A DNA stretch of 64,000 nucleotides from Synechococcus sp. WH 8016 (GCF_000230675.1 NZ_AGIK01000002.1:186001-250000), one strand, 5' to 3'; positions 27,436 through 34,250 are shown, counted from the first letter of the stretch. The notes: generated from the sequence alone by a model not told the origin. A program made the numbers and translations.

Positions 27436-27557
27436 AACCCAATAAGAACAGGGGCAAAGAAAAACAAAGGGGCAGCAGTGCCAGGGGGAAAAGCTTGCTG
27501 AGCAGATCAATCATCGAAACATCGTTAGCGCAGTCTTTCAAAGCATTAGGCACGGGA
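27436..27557 (-). pseudogene. head of a YdcF-like gene, duplicated fragment
   Basis: From ATG at 27512-27514 the minus strand reads MIDLLSKLFPLALLPL and stops after 26 codons. This matches the first residues of the intact YdcF-like protein at 34251-35021 (MIYLLSKLLPLALLPL). The similarity continues upstream of the start to about 27557, pairing with 34948-35065 at roughly four bases in five. The upstream part overlaps the 3' end of the next vapC gene. Confidence 0.7.
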
Positions 27558-27975
27558 TGCCTCGAGCTTGGGCGGCCTGAACCAGAGCCTGATCCGCGGT
27601 GATCAGCTCAAGGTTGTGGCTCTGAGCGATTGCCAGGTGCAAGGCATCGGCGCCACGCAGAGCAGGAGAACGGCTGTCCTTCACCCACTCACAGGCCCGC
27701 TCGAAGTCTGGGGAGCGGGGTTCCAGCAAGCCGAGCCGCTCTTTAGCAAACTCCGAAAGCATCAAGTGCATGCCAGCAACCTGACCTGCGGAACGATCAC
27801 CCCTGCGCTGCGAACGCGCCAAAACATCACTGAGCTCAAGGATCACCAGCTGACTGATCCATAACGATGACGACTGCGCCTGTTCGAGCCAAATTTCCAG
27901 AGCTGGAAAACCTCCATCCCCAAAGGCCAGAGACACCAGCAAACAGGTGTCGAGATAAAAGCTCTTCCCTGTCAT
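27538..27975 (-). CDS. VapC PIN-domain toxin
   Basis: A complete PIN protein of 145 residues from the ATG at 27973-27975 (a TTG one codon earlier is possible). FYLDTCLLVSLAF holds the first acidic residue, ILELSDVLARSQRRG the Glu, RGADALHLAIA the Asp of the third motif and ITADQALVQAA the last. Such proteins cleave tRNA or rRNA when free of antitoxin. The Phd-type antitoxin gene lies 13 bases upstream on the same strand. It looks intact, one of the few complete pairs in this belt. Confidence 0.85.
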   Translation of the reverse strand: MTGKSFYLDTCLLVSLAFGDGGFPALEIWLEQAQSSSLWISQLVILELSDVLARSQRRGDRSAGQVAGMHLMLSEFAKERLGLLEPRSPDFERACEWVKDSRSPALRGADALHLAIAQSHNLELITADQALVQAAQARGIPCLML

Positions 27976-27988
27976 CAAAACCTGTCAG

Positions 27989-28234
27989 TCAAACGTCTCG
28001 CAGCTCGCGCACCCGCTCCACCGCAGAAGGTTCAGAAACGGACTCACTGATGTGCAAACCCCGGAAGCGCTGCATCCAATTGGATTGACTCACGGCCTGA
28101 GACGTTGAGCCTTCACGAACCAAACGTGCCACTGGCTTCCCCCGACGGGTGATCACCACCTCATCACCGGAAGCAACAGCATCCAACAATGCCGAAAGCT
28201 GTGCCTTCGCTTGAGCAAGGCCGATAGAGCGCAT
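27989..28234 (-). CDS. Phd/YefM family antitoxin
   Basis: An 81-residue antitoxin with the classical N-terminal pattern LAQAKAQLSALLDAVASGDE followed by VVITRRGKPVARLV. It folds as a dimer that binds operator DNA, with a C-terminal tail that neutralises the PIN toxin encoded just downstream. A piece of the same gene, about 120 bases long and about nine bases in ten alike, is found again at 29435-29575. Confidence 0.85.
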   Translation of the reverse strand: MRSIGLAQAKAQLSALLDAVASGDEVVITRRGKPVARLVREGSTSQAVSQSNWMQRFRGLHISESVSEPSAVERVRELRDV

Positions 28235-28262
28235 GCCTAGATGACTAGTTGGTCACTTAAGC

Positions 28263-28320
28263 CTAGTCCAGAGACGGCGCCCTACCCGCTGCACGCGGGA
28301 GAGAAGATCAGGTGGCCCAG
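28263..28320 (-). pseudogene. 3' end fragment of an MNT nucleotidyltransferase gene
   Basis: The minus strand reads PPDLLSRVQRVGRRLWT and a TAG. It matches the last residues (PPDLLSHVQRVGRCLWT) of the nucleotidyltransferase gene at 29565-29903, with strong base similarity to 29575-29625. Only about 18 codons are left. Confidence 0.65.
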
Positions 28321-28355
28321 CACGCTGACTTCAAGAAGGGCAATCGGTTCGGCCA

Positions 28356-28540
28356 TCAAGCCTCTTGATCACGGAGTTGATTGACAAGCTCCAGATCAAC
28401 AACGCCACCAGAAGCTTTCACAGACAATTGCGGCAATCCAGAGCGTTGCTCCAAAACGTTCTGAGCCTCTCCGTTTGCTGACCTGGATAGGGCCTGCCGG
28501 GCTAGGGCGCTAATGACATGACCAACAGAACAGCAACACT
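28356..28540 (-). pseudogene. vapB antitoxin 3' fragment (DUF2191-like)
   Basis: Reads CSVGHVISALARQALSRSAN, then SGLPQLSVKASGGVVDLELV and NQLRDQEA before a TGA. The last 28 residues are almost identical to those of the antitoxin at 31411-31611, so the two are copies. The N-terminal part (expected MRTTLRLDD) is missing and its place is taken by unrelated DNA next to the rimM fragment. No working toxin follows it. Confidence 0.65.
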
Positions 28541-28559
28541 GGCGAGGCAATCGGCACGA

Positions 28560-28690
28560 TGAGCGATCTGAATGAGTGACGGCAACGAGCTGCTCGCCCC
28601 CACGACGGCCAACCCCTGATGGTGCCCTTCGTGGAAGAGATCGTGCCGGAGGTGAACCTCGAGGCCGGCTGGCTGCTGCTCACGAGGCCT
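28560..28690 (+). pseudogene. rimM C-terminal fragment
   Basis: The plus strand reads SDGNELL and, after a one-base shift, [20 protein letters not shown] then LEAGWLLLT. This is the end of the PRC-barrel domain of the ribosome maturation factor RimM, which in these bacteria normally reads [14 protein letters not shown]. It has no start and no conserved flanks, so it is a stray piece of a core gene placed between two antitoxin-related segments. Confidence 0.65.
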
Positions 28691-28711
28691 TTCCCTAACA
28701 GGGATCCGCGA

Positions 28712-29110
28712 TCAACTCGCCTGCACGAGATGCAAGCCCGGCACCTGAGCAAACACCTGGTCATCACTGATCAATGTGCGCTCCAAAGCCAAAGCGTGGG
28801 AAGCAATCAATAGATCCATGGCTGCCACTGTGATCCCGGCCTGTTGCAACCGGAAGCGCAACTTGCCATAGACATGAGAGGCAGTTGCATCAAAAGGTTC
28901 AACCGGCAAAACGTCGAGAAGGTTTTTTACCAATACTGCTCGCCGTTCAGGGAGCCGACGACGTTCCAAACCAAAGCGGATCTCAGCGGCCACGATCGCC
29001 GAAACACTGCAGCGATCCTCGGCAAACCATTGGTCGAGCTGGGGCGAACGACGCTCTAACAGCACCCGAACGGCATTGGTGTCGAGCATGAAGCGCTGCT
29101 TCACGGCCAA
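28712..29110 (-). CDS. VapC PIN-domain toxin
   Basis: A complete 132-residue Vap[16 protein letters not shown] has the first Asp, [15 protein letters not shown] the Glu, and [20 protein letters not shown] the third Asp and following strand, ending near VPGLHLVQA. This is the well-known VapC form partnered by MazE/VapB proteins. It overlaps the end of the antitoxin gene by ten bases, so it is translated from the same message. No defect is visible. Confidence 0.9.
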   Translation of the reverse strand: MAVKQRFMLDTNAVRVLLERRSPQLDQWFAEDRCSVSAIVAAEIRFGLERRRLPERRAVLVKNLLDVLPVEPFDATASHVYGKLRFRLQQAGITVAAMDLLIASHALALERTLISDDQVFAQVPGLHLVQAS

Positions 29111-29364
29111 TCCCTTTGCTGAGCCGGAGCATCCGGCTCAGCAACCTCGAAAAGCTCACCAAAACCGGCCGAGGCATCAGAGTCACTGTCCAGCAGTTCT
29201 GAACGCTGGCGCAACCACTCAAGAGGACTCGACCGCAAGGGGTGCAGGCTGACGATGCCGGTCACAGGGTCACGCATGACCTCCACTTCCGTCCCTTCAA
29301 AACGACAGGTAGCGGGCAAGCGCACAGCCTGACTGCGCCCATTGCGAAACAACTTGGCGCGCAT
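29101..29364 (-). CDS. VapB antitoxin
   Basis: An 87-residue antitoxin beginning [20 protein letters not shown], the classic VapB/MazE DNA-binding start, then [15 protein letters not shown]. The acidic C-terminal tail ([19 protein letters not shown]) should bind the VapC groove. It is the first gene of the two-gene operon and is probably autoregulatory, as the family is. It appears intact. Confidence 0.9.
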   Translation of the reverse strand: MRAKLFRNGRSQAVRLPATCRFEGTEVEVMRDPVTGIVSLHPLRSSPLEWLRQRSELLDSDSDASAGFGELFEVAEPDAPAQQRDWP

Positions 29365-29434
29365 CAGACCTCACCTTCTGGTCATGATCAGTCTAGATCG
29401 ACCAAGAGTGATTCGACAGGCGGCGTTTACCCAA

Positions 29435-29575
29435 CGCCATCGGCGAACGGACTCATTGATGTGCAAACCCCGGAAGCGCTGCATCCAATGGGGTTGACTC
29501 ACGGCCTGAGACGTTGAGCCTCCACGGACCAAACGTGCCACTGGCTTCCCCCGACGGATGATCACTACCTCCTCG
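29435..29575 (-). pseudogene. Phd antitoxin fragment, duplicated
   Basis: Reads IIRRGKPVARLVRGGSTSQA then VSQPHWMQRFRGLHINESV, the second half of the Phd antitoxin at 27989-28234; the two stretches agree at about nine bases in ten. The N-terminal half is cut off, where the piece joins the 3' end of the nucleotidyltransferase gene at about 29575, and the other end runs into unrelated sequence. Confidence 0.75.
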
Positions 29576-29903
29576 TCCAGAGACAGCGCCCCACCCGCTG
29601 CACGTGGGAAAGAAGATCAGGGGGCAGTTCATGGCGTAACGCCAAATCCACCGTCCATGGCAGCAACAAATCATCGATAGCGGCCATCAAGCGCAACCGC
29701 TCTAGATGAGTTAGACGAGCAGCATCGACGCACAAATCGATATCCGATCCAGGGCGTTCTTTGCCCATCGCTCGCGAACCAAACAACCAGATGGCATCCA
29801 CATCGGCTTGTTGAATCAATACATCCAACAGCCTCTGTTGCTGAGGCCCGGAAATCCCTGGAATGACTACGGTTTGGAACTTCTCACTGTTCGTAGCATC
29901 CAT
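29565..29903 (-). CDS. minimal nucleotidyltransferase antitoxin, MntA type
   Basis: A 112-residue protein from the ATG at 29901-29903. AIWLFGSRAMGKERPGSDID contains the GSX10DXD motif, and LLLPWTVDLALRHELPPD follows as in the paralogue at 25094-25429. It probably modifies and silences the HEPN partner, whose stop overlaps its start by one base. The end has changed: the natural stop after LWT (seen in the fragment at 28263) is lost at the junction with the Phd piece, adding two Arg residues before a new TAG. Confidence 0.83.
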   Translation of the reverse strand: MDATNSEKFQTVVIPGISGPQQQRLLDVLIQQADVDAIWLFGSRAMGKERPGSDIDLCVDAARLTHLERLRLMAAIDDLLLPWTVDLALRHELPPDLLSHVQRVGRCLWTRR

Positions 29904-30316
29904 CAGCGATCCTCTTGCTCCAAGCGGATCTGCAGGCAAGTGCGCAAGCTCTGAAAACAACTGAGATAATGCTGCTGAATATTGGCGGCGATCGCATCTG
30001 CGGTTGCGCGGTTGTAGGTGTGGCTGGTGAGATTGCGGTCTTGAATCATCAGCATCCAAAACTCACCGCCTTGAATCAATTCAAGGCGGAAGGCTTCTCG
30101 CAAGGTGTCACGGGATCCGAGCAAGCTTTCGTTGCCTTGACTGCGCAACAGATCACGGAGCGTGTTCCATGCCAGTTCAAAGGTGTATTCAAAGGCCTTG
30201 ATCAAACCTTGCTGTTCCCGCTCATTCAGCGCAGGCGGCTCAAAAAAACGCTCGAGTTGTTCCAGGGCTCGCGTGTAATTCGCAAAGCGCTGCTGCCAGC
30301 GGATATCAGCTGCCAA
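29903..30316 (-). CDS. HEPN-domain toxin, HepT/HI0074 type
   Basis: A 137-residue paralogue of the HEPN protein at 24669-25097. NEREQQGLIKAFEYTFELAW is the conserved helix, and RNLTSHTY (94-101) is again an exact RX4HXY match with the RNase Arg/His and the target Tyr. Length and motif are intact. It is the upstream member of a HEPN-MNT operon on the minus strand. About 60 bases upstream lies a TCAGGC...GCCTGA inverted repeat (near 30414-30431), a possible operator or end signal. Confidence 0.85.
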   Translation of the reverse strand: MAADIRWQQRFANYTRALEQLERFFEPPALNEREQQGLIKAFEYTFELAWNTLRDLLRSQGNESLLGSRDTLREAFRLELIQGGEFWMLMIQDRNLTSHTYNRATADAIAANIQQHYLSCFQSLRTCLQIRLEQEDR

Positions 30317-30544
30317 ATCATTGGAGCGCCTAGATAGATGGTATCGGGATCATTTGAAAAACCATCCCCACTGGTCGCACCATTGCGGTTGAGGGTGGGT
30401 GGCATTCGTCGCTCAGGCCTTAAAGCCTGAAGACTGGAGGGAAAGTGAATCCTGAGGTCACCTAGCCCAGCTGCCATGAATGCATTAATTAGGGTCAGTT
30501 ATGGAATGATCTAGTGAATCGGCGCCAGCGGGCAGATCTCCCTG

Positions 30545-30769
30545 GGCAATGAGTTTGCAGGCCGCACAGTGGTGATCGATAGCAACGAGCCCGGAATCTT
30601 GGTGATCAAAACAGCCCAGACCATTCCTAATGGGGAGCTCTGGCTTCATCAAGCCTCTTCTGCAGAACGCTTGGATCGAGCCCTTACCTGCCTTGACCAC
30701 CCTCCTGAAGTTGCTGATCTCGACGCCTTGGAACACCACCTCAATGCAATTTTTGCTGAGACAAAGTGA
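30545..30769 (+). pseudogene. AbrB-like antitoxin with truncated N-terminus
   Basis: The frame reads ISLGNEFAGRTVVIDSNEPG, then ILVIKTAQTIPNGELWLHQA and ends with VADLDALEHHLNAI, a known cyanobacterial antitoxin type. Upstream in frame there is a TGA at about 30513 before any credible start, so the first few residues of the DNA-binding hairpin are missing. Only a GTG at 30569 could start a shortened 66-residue form. The stop overlaps the GTG of the next gene. Confidence 0.55.
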
Positions 30770-31212
30770 TCCAACTTGATCTCAACAGTCCTGAGTTTCA
30801 AGCCAACCTTCTAGCTCTCCCACAGCAAAAACCCTGGGCTGTGCTCAAAACGCGGAGCCTGCCAGCAACACAGTGCCGCCGAATAGATTGCGCAGCATTG
30901 GGGCAACAGGTAGCTGGAGTGCTGGATCCAGACAAATTGTTGGATGTGGCCTCAGGGCTAGCCGCGCTGAAGGTAGATCCGATTACCAGCACTGCTGTTG
31001 CCCCTGAACAAGTCTTTGCGGCACTGGAGCAACAACGCCATTCTGGGCAACTTAGCCAGAGCGTGAGTGGAGCATCGCTGCGCTATCAGGCCTCAAAGGC
31101 ACAACCTGGCTTGCTGGAAGAAATCAAGCCGAACGACAACCGCCGGCTAGGCCGGTTTCGTAATGGCCTCTTTGAACCGACGGGAGAGAGCGCACCCAGC
31201 ACCAACCCATGA
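30766..31212 (+). CDS. chimeric protein with toxin-like N-terminus
   Basis: A 148-codon frame that opens with GTG inside the antitoxin stop (GTGA). The first 30 or so residues (IQLDLNSPEFQANLLALP, then VLKT) match the start of the toxin that normally follows this antitoxin. From about residue 32 on the sequence is different and reads VLDPDKLLDVASGLAALKVD and PEQVFAALEQQRHSGQL, and near the end RRLGRFRNGLFEPTGE; I do not recognise this part. It looks like a fusion made by a deletion or insertion. Whether it is expressed or toxic is unknown. Confidence 0.45.
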   Translation: MIQLDLNSPEFQANLLALPQQKPWAVLKTRSLPATQCRRIDCAALGQQVAGVLDPDKLLDVASGLAALKVDPITSTAVAPEQVFAALEQQRHSGQLSQSVSGASLRYQASKAQPGLLEEIKPNDNRRLGRFRNGLFEPTGESAPSTNP

Positions 31213-31277
31213 AACAACTTTGGCTGCGCGTGGGCGGCAATGGACAAACAGACAGCACCGGAAAGACTCGAGCAGAG

Positions 31278-31410
31278 TCAGCCTGGATCAATTAATTGCA
31301 GCGCTTCTTCTCCTCCTCGTACTCCGCGACAGCTCAGCCGCGTATCAAAGCTGACCAGCGTTCCTTGGTGATGCACGGCGAGAGCTAGCAAGTAGGCATC
31401 CGTTCCGCCA
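31278..31410 (-). pseudogene. VapC C-terminal fragment
   Basis: The minus strand reads GTDAYLLALAVHHQGTLVSF then DTRLSCRGVRGGEEAL and a TGA, the last third of a PIN toxin with its TDAYL acidic motif. It begins at the stop of the antitoxin upstream: the start ATG of the toxin (in TGATGG) is joined straight to the C-terminal part in another frame, so most of the domain has been deleted. Confidence 0.65.
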
Positions 31411-31611
31411 TCAAGCCTCTTCGTCGCGAAGCTGATTCACAAGCTCCAAATCAACAACGCCACCAGAAGCCTTCACGGGCAATTGCGGCAATCCGGAGCA
31501 CTGCGCTCCATCGTTTTGCGAGCCTTTGCCTGCTGGTCTGAACAGCGTCTGCCGGGCTAAAACGCGCGCTGCGGCGAGGACGCCATCATCGAACCGGAGA
31601 GTGGTGCGCAT
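31411..31611 (-). CDS. VapB antitoxin (DUF2191-like), shortened
   Basis: A 66-residue frame with both ends of the antitoxin: MRTTLRFDDGVLAAARVLAR at the start and SGLPQLPVKASGGVVDLELV at the end. Compared with the copy at 28356 it lacks the segment around SVGHVISALARQAL, so an internal in-frame deletion has removed the second helix of the ribbon-helix-helix. It may therefore be non-functional. The start is the ATG at 31609-31611, one codon inside a TTG-initiated frame. Confidence 0.55.
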   Translation of the reverse strand: MRTTLRFDDGVLAAARVLARQTLFRPAGKGSQNDGAQCSGLPQLPVKASGGVVDLELVNQLRDEEA

Positions 31612-31761
31612 CAAACATTACGCATCTGCTCATCACTTTAAGTGGGTCAAACCGGCCCAGCCCATGACCAATGGCATAAAAAATGAGCCAGAACTCCTTA
31701 GCTAGATTGAAATCAAGGAGAGCATCAAGCCAACAGTCTTGAGCCGCCAAAGAACGTGAAC

Positions 31762-32127
31762 ATGCCATCACCAACCACGAGCAGCTTGGCGGCCCTACGC
31801 ACTCAACGTCACACCCAATGGCTGAGAGAGCTGCGGCTGTCGCTACAAGAACTGGTGGAGCCCAGTCTCGAACGACCAGACCAGATCTATCTGTTCGGCT
31901 CCCGTGCTCGGGGCGATTGGGACGGTCTATCAGACACCGATCTACTCGTGGTGGCTGCCAACAAGCATCTGGCCGACACATGGGTCGATCAACTGCTCGA
32001 TTCGGGCCTCGCTGAGGATGTGATCGGACTCGACCGTGTGGCCTGGGATCAGTTGCCAAAAAGCGCATCAGTGGTTTGGCGCAACGCTGCCAAAGTCGCT
32101 ATTCCGTTACTGGCAGAGAAGCCATGA
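31762..32127 (+). CDS. minimal nucleotidyltransferase, MNT domain
   Basis: A 121-residue protein. IYLFGSRARGDWDGLSDTDL has the GSX10DXD catalytic motif. The N-terminal helix (LRTQRHTQWLRELRLSLQEL) and the later DVIGLDRVAWDQL differ from the MntA paralogues at 25.1 and 29.7 kb, so this is a different MNT/HEPN lineage, with the nucleotidyltransferase gene first. A GTG at 31756 is an alternative start. The stop overlaps the next start by four bases (ATGA). Confidence 0.82.
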   Translation: MPSPTTSSLAALRTQRHTQWLRELRLSLQELVEPSLERPDQIYLFGSRARGDWDGLSDTDLLVVAANKHLADTWVDQLLDSGLAEDVIGLDRVAWDQLPKSASVVWRNAAKVAIPLLAEKP

Positions 32128-32519
32128 ATGCCCGGCCAGATGCATGGATACGCCAAGCCCAAAACGACCTTGAGCTCGCTCAACTGGCACGTGACAACGG
32201 CTACTTGGCGCAAGCCTGTTTTTACGCATCACAAGCAGCCGAAAAAGGCTTAAAAAGCGCACTTCTGGAATTGGGACTGGAGCCTCCGCACACGCATGTG
32301 CTCAACGATTTGACGAGGCGGCTTAAGGAGACAGGCTTAGAGACCAAGGATTTAGAGGCACTACCTCTACGAAGCCTCAGCCGGATGGCGATCCAATCCC
32401 GCTACCCCGTGGATGCAACACCGCCTTCCGAGCTGTTCGATCCAGATGAAACAGACCAAGCCCTAACAACGGCCCGTGAAGTGCTGAGCATCCTCAAGGC
32501 TTTCGATCAACAGGGCTAA
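32124..32519 (+). CDS. HEPN domain protein
   Basis: A 131-residue helical protein: AWIRQAQNDLELAQLARDNG, then ACFYASQAAEKGLKSALLEL and PPHTHVLNDLTRRLKE, the signature of the HEPN domain found beside nucleotidyltransferases. SRYPVDATPPSELFD is the usual C-terminal part. The RX4HXY motif of the HepT group is not evident, so its activity and whether it is a toxin are less certain. It is translated with the MNT gene upstream. Confidence 0.82.
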   Translation: MNARPDAWIRQAQNDLELAQLARDNGYLAQACFYASQAAEKGLKSALLELGLEPPHTHVLNDLTRRLKETGLETKDLEALPLRSLSRMAIQSRYPVDATPPSELFDPDETDQALTTAREVLSILKAFDQQG

Positions 32520-32556
32520 GGGCTGCCACTTCATGCAATCTGCTCTGGACACCACA

Positions 32557-32742
32557 TCACAAGTCCGCAAAGGCAACTTCATCCTCATCACTGCCCCATT
32601 CCGTTAGCCCAGCCTGAACTCCCCGCAAATAGCCCAGGTCGATCGGAGACACCACCATGAGACGAACCGACTCGCCCTCAAGCTTCCTTACAGCCTTGGG
32701 GATCGTGACTTGCCCCTTTGCCGTCAACGTTGACAAGTCCAT
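32557..32742 (-). CDS. orphan AbrB-type antitoxin, shortened
   Basis: A 61-residue protein starting with DLSTLTAKGQVTIPKAVRKL, the AbrB swapped hairpin, and ending with an acidic tail (LTEWGSDEDEVAFADL) as in MazE/VapB antitoxins. The hinge between the two is shorter than usual. The toxin expected immediately after it is absent: only a TGATG junction and a short frame (MWCPEQIA) remain. It is thus an orphan and perhaps on the way to decay. Confidence 0.6.
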   Translation of the reverse strand: MDLSTLTAKGQVTIPKAVRKLEGESVRLMVVSPIDLGYLRGVQAGLTEWGSDEDEVAFADL

Positions 32743-32852
32743 CGCTTACTTCTTTGCCTCCACAAGACTCTTAGCGCTTCCGGAACGCAGGATGACGACT
32801 GCCGCAAATCATTTGATGCGCATTAATATGCGCATCAAGGCTTCAAAGAGCA

Positions 32853-33095
32853 ATGCGGACCACCCTTGAGTTACCCGACCCTCTCTTTGCGCGGCTCAAA
32901 GCCAGGGCCGCCAGAGAACAGATCTCACTCAAGCAGCTGTTGCAGAGCTATGTGGAACAAGGGCTCATGACGCCAACCCACTGCGCGATACCAACAACGC
33001 GCTCTGCCAGCCAACTCCCAAAGGTTGAGGGCCAACTTGCTTTTGATTCCAGCACCACCAGCAACGCAGATCTCTTTGACCTGCTCGAGCCATGA
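32853..33095 (+). CDS. VapB-type antitoxin, ribbon-helix-helix
   Basis: An 80-residue protein whose first part, MRTTLELPDPLFARLKARAA, then REQISLKQLLQSYVEQGL, is a ribbon-helix-helix DNA-binding domain, followed by a variable tail ending in NADLFDLLEP that should bind the toxin. Autorepression is typical of the type. Its stop overlaps the next start by four bases. It appears intact. Confidence 0.8.
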   Translation: MRTTLELPDPLFARLKARAAREQISLKQLLQSYVEQGLMTPTHCAIPTTRSASQLPKVEGQLAFDSSTTSNADLFDLLEP

Positions 33096-33535
33096 ACAAC
33101 AACGCAGATCTTCCGGATCTCAATGTGTGGTTAGCACTTGCAACCCCTGATCACTTCCATCATCAGCAAGCTCTGAACTACTGGGAGCAACAGGCTGCTG
33201 AGCAAGTGCACTTCTGCACCGTGACGGCCTTGGGCCTGGTGCGCCTGTTGAGCCAACCCAAGCTGATGGGCCCAGCCGTTAAAACCACGCATGAGGCTTC
33301 TGCCCTCCTTCAAACCTTGTGCCAACAACCAGGGGTAAGCCTCGCGTTCCCAGCCAGCGATGGCTGGGATGTGTTTCACCAACTGATGCGCGAGGGCGAT
33401 CTCTCAGCCCGCCTTTGCACCGACGCCTACCTTGCAGCGCTGGCCATCAGCAACGGCTGGCGCCTGGTGAGCTTTGATCGCAACTTCGAACGTTTCGGTG
33501 ATCTGCAACGGCTCTCACTCAGCTCAGGTGGGTAA
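33092..33535 (+). CDS. VapC PIN-domain toxin
   Basis: A 147-residue PIN protein of the type that begins LPDLNVWLALATPDHFHHQQ (first acidic residue), with CTVTALGLVRLL in place of the usual Glu segment, then CTDAYLAALAISNGWRLVSF with the TDAYL motif and DRNFERF. It looks complete and its antitoxin is directly upstream. Its stop (33533-33535) directly abuts the stop of the next toxin gene on the opposite strand, so two toxin genes meet tail to tail without a spacer. Confidence 0.85.
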   Translation: MNNNADLPDLNVWLALATPDHFHHQQALNYWEQQAAEQVHFCTVTALGLVRLLSQPKLMGPAVKTTHEASALLQTLCQQPGVSLAFPASDGWDVFHQLMREGDLSARLCTDAYLAALAISNGWRLVSFDRNFERFGDLQRLSLSSGG

Positions 33536-33922
33536 TCAGGCCAACCAATCCTGATCCAGCTCAGTGATGACCTCGAATTCCGGATCCTTATGCAGCAACG
33601 TTGCTCGGCCGAGAAGAGCCGCTGCGGCGATCCAAGCATCAGCAACGGAAAGCCGATGCAACGCCTTGATCCTGGAGGCCTCCAGCAGCAAGGCTTCTGT
33701 CTGGTCAACCCATTGGATTGGCAGGGATTGCAACTGTTCATAGGCAAGACGCCCACTCCTCTCTCCTTCGTCTTTCCAAACCCGGTAGAGCACCTCCATG
33801 CGCGTAATGAAACAGGCGAAACAGGGATCCGTCCCTTCCAACAACATGGCGACGCGCTCGGCACCCGGCTCGTCGTCTCGCAAGGTCAGGATTGCTGAGG
33901 TGTCGAGGCAAAAAGCGGGCAT
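33536..33922 (-). CDS. VapC PIN-domain toxin
   Basis: A 128-residue VapC from the ATG at 33920-33922 (a GTG one codon earlier is possible). FCLDTSAILTLRDDEPGAER carries the first Asp, FITRMEVLYRVWKDEG the Glu, LSVADAWIAAAALLGRATLL the third acidic motif, then HKDPEFEVI. The start and the antitoxin stop share one base (TGATG). Intact by all visible motifs. Confidence 0.87.
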   Translation of the reverse strand: MPAFCLDTSAILTLRDDEPGAERVAMLLEGTDPCFACFITRMEVLYRVWKDEGERSGRLAYEQLQSLPIQWVDQTEALLLEASRIKALHRLSVADAWIAAAALLGRATLLHKDPEFEVITELDQDWLA

Positions 33923-34161
33923 CACAGTTCAGCATTTCGATCGAGCTCCCGATCCGCCAAGAGCCTCGCTGTTGCTCCACCACGTCGGCCCTGCCCGCGA
34001 AAGGCCTGCACAGAAGACGCTGCCACAGGTATCACTCGAATCGAACCGTCATCTTCCACAAGCCACTCCAAGCGTTGAGACGGGCCTAAGCCAAAGCGCT
34101 CGCGAATTGCAGCCGGGATCACGGTCTGGCCACGCGAGGTAATCGTGCTTCTCAAAACCAA
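33922..34161 (-). CDS. VapB antitoxin, AbrB type
   Basis: A 79-residue antitoxin: LRSTITSRGQTVIPAAIRER, then FGLGPSQRLEWLVEDDGSIR, an AbrB DNA-binding domain, and a basic-acidic tail (FRGQGRRGGATARLLADREL) for toxin binding. It leads the last toxin-antitoxin operon of the belt. The preceding 90 bases to the YdcF-like gene end contain its probable promoter. Confidence 0.87.
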   Translation of the reverse strand: MVLRSTITSRGQTVIPAAIRERFGLGPSQRLEWLVEDDGSIRVIPVAASSVQAFRGQGRRGGATARLLADRELDRNAEL

Positions 34162-34250
34162 ACCAGTGAATTACTAAAATAGCCTATACGTAATTCAACG
34201 ACCAAGTCTGATGGCTGCAATCAACATGCCCAACCCCTGAAGCAAAAGAG

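Noticed and set aside
24669-34161. The toxin-antitoxin belt as one integrated mobile element or phage
   Set aside because: No integrase, transposase, phage structural gene, tRNA target or matching end repeats were found, so a single-element origin is not supported.
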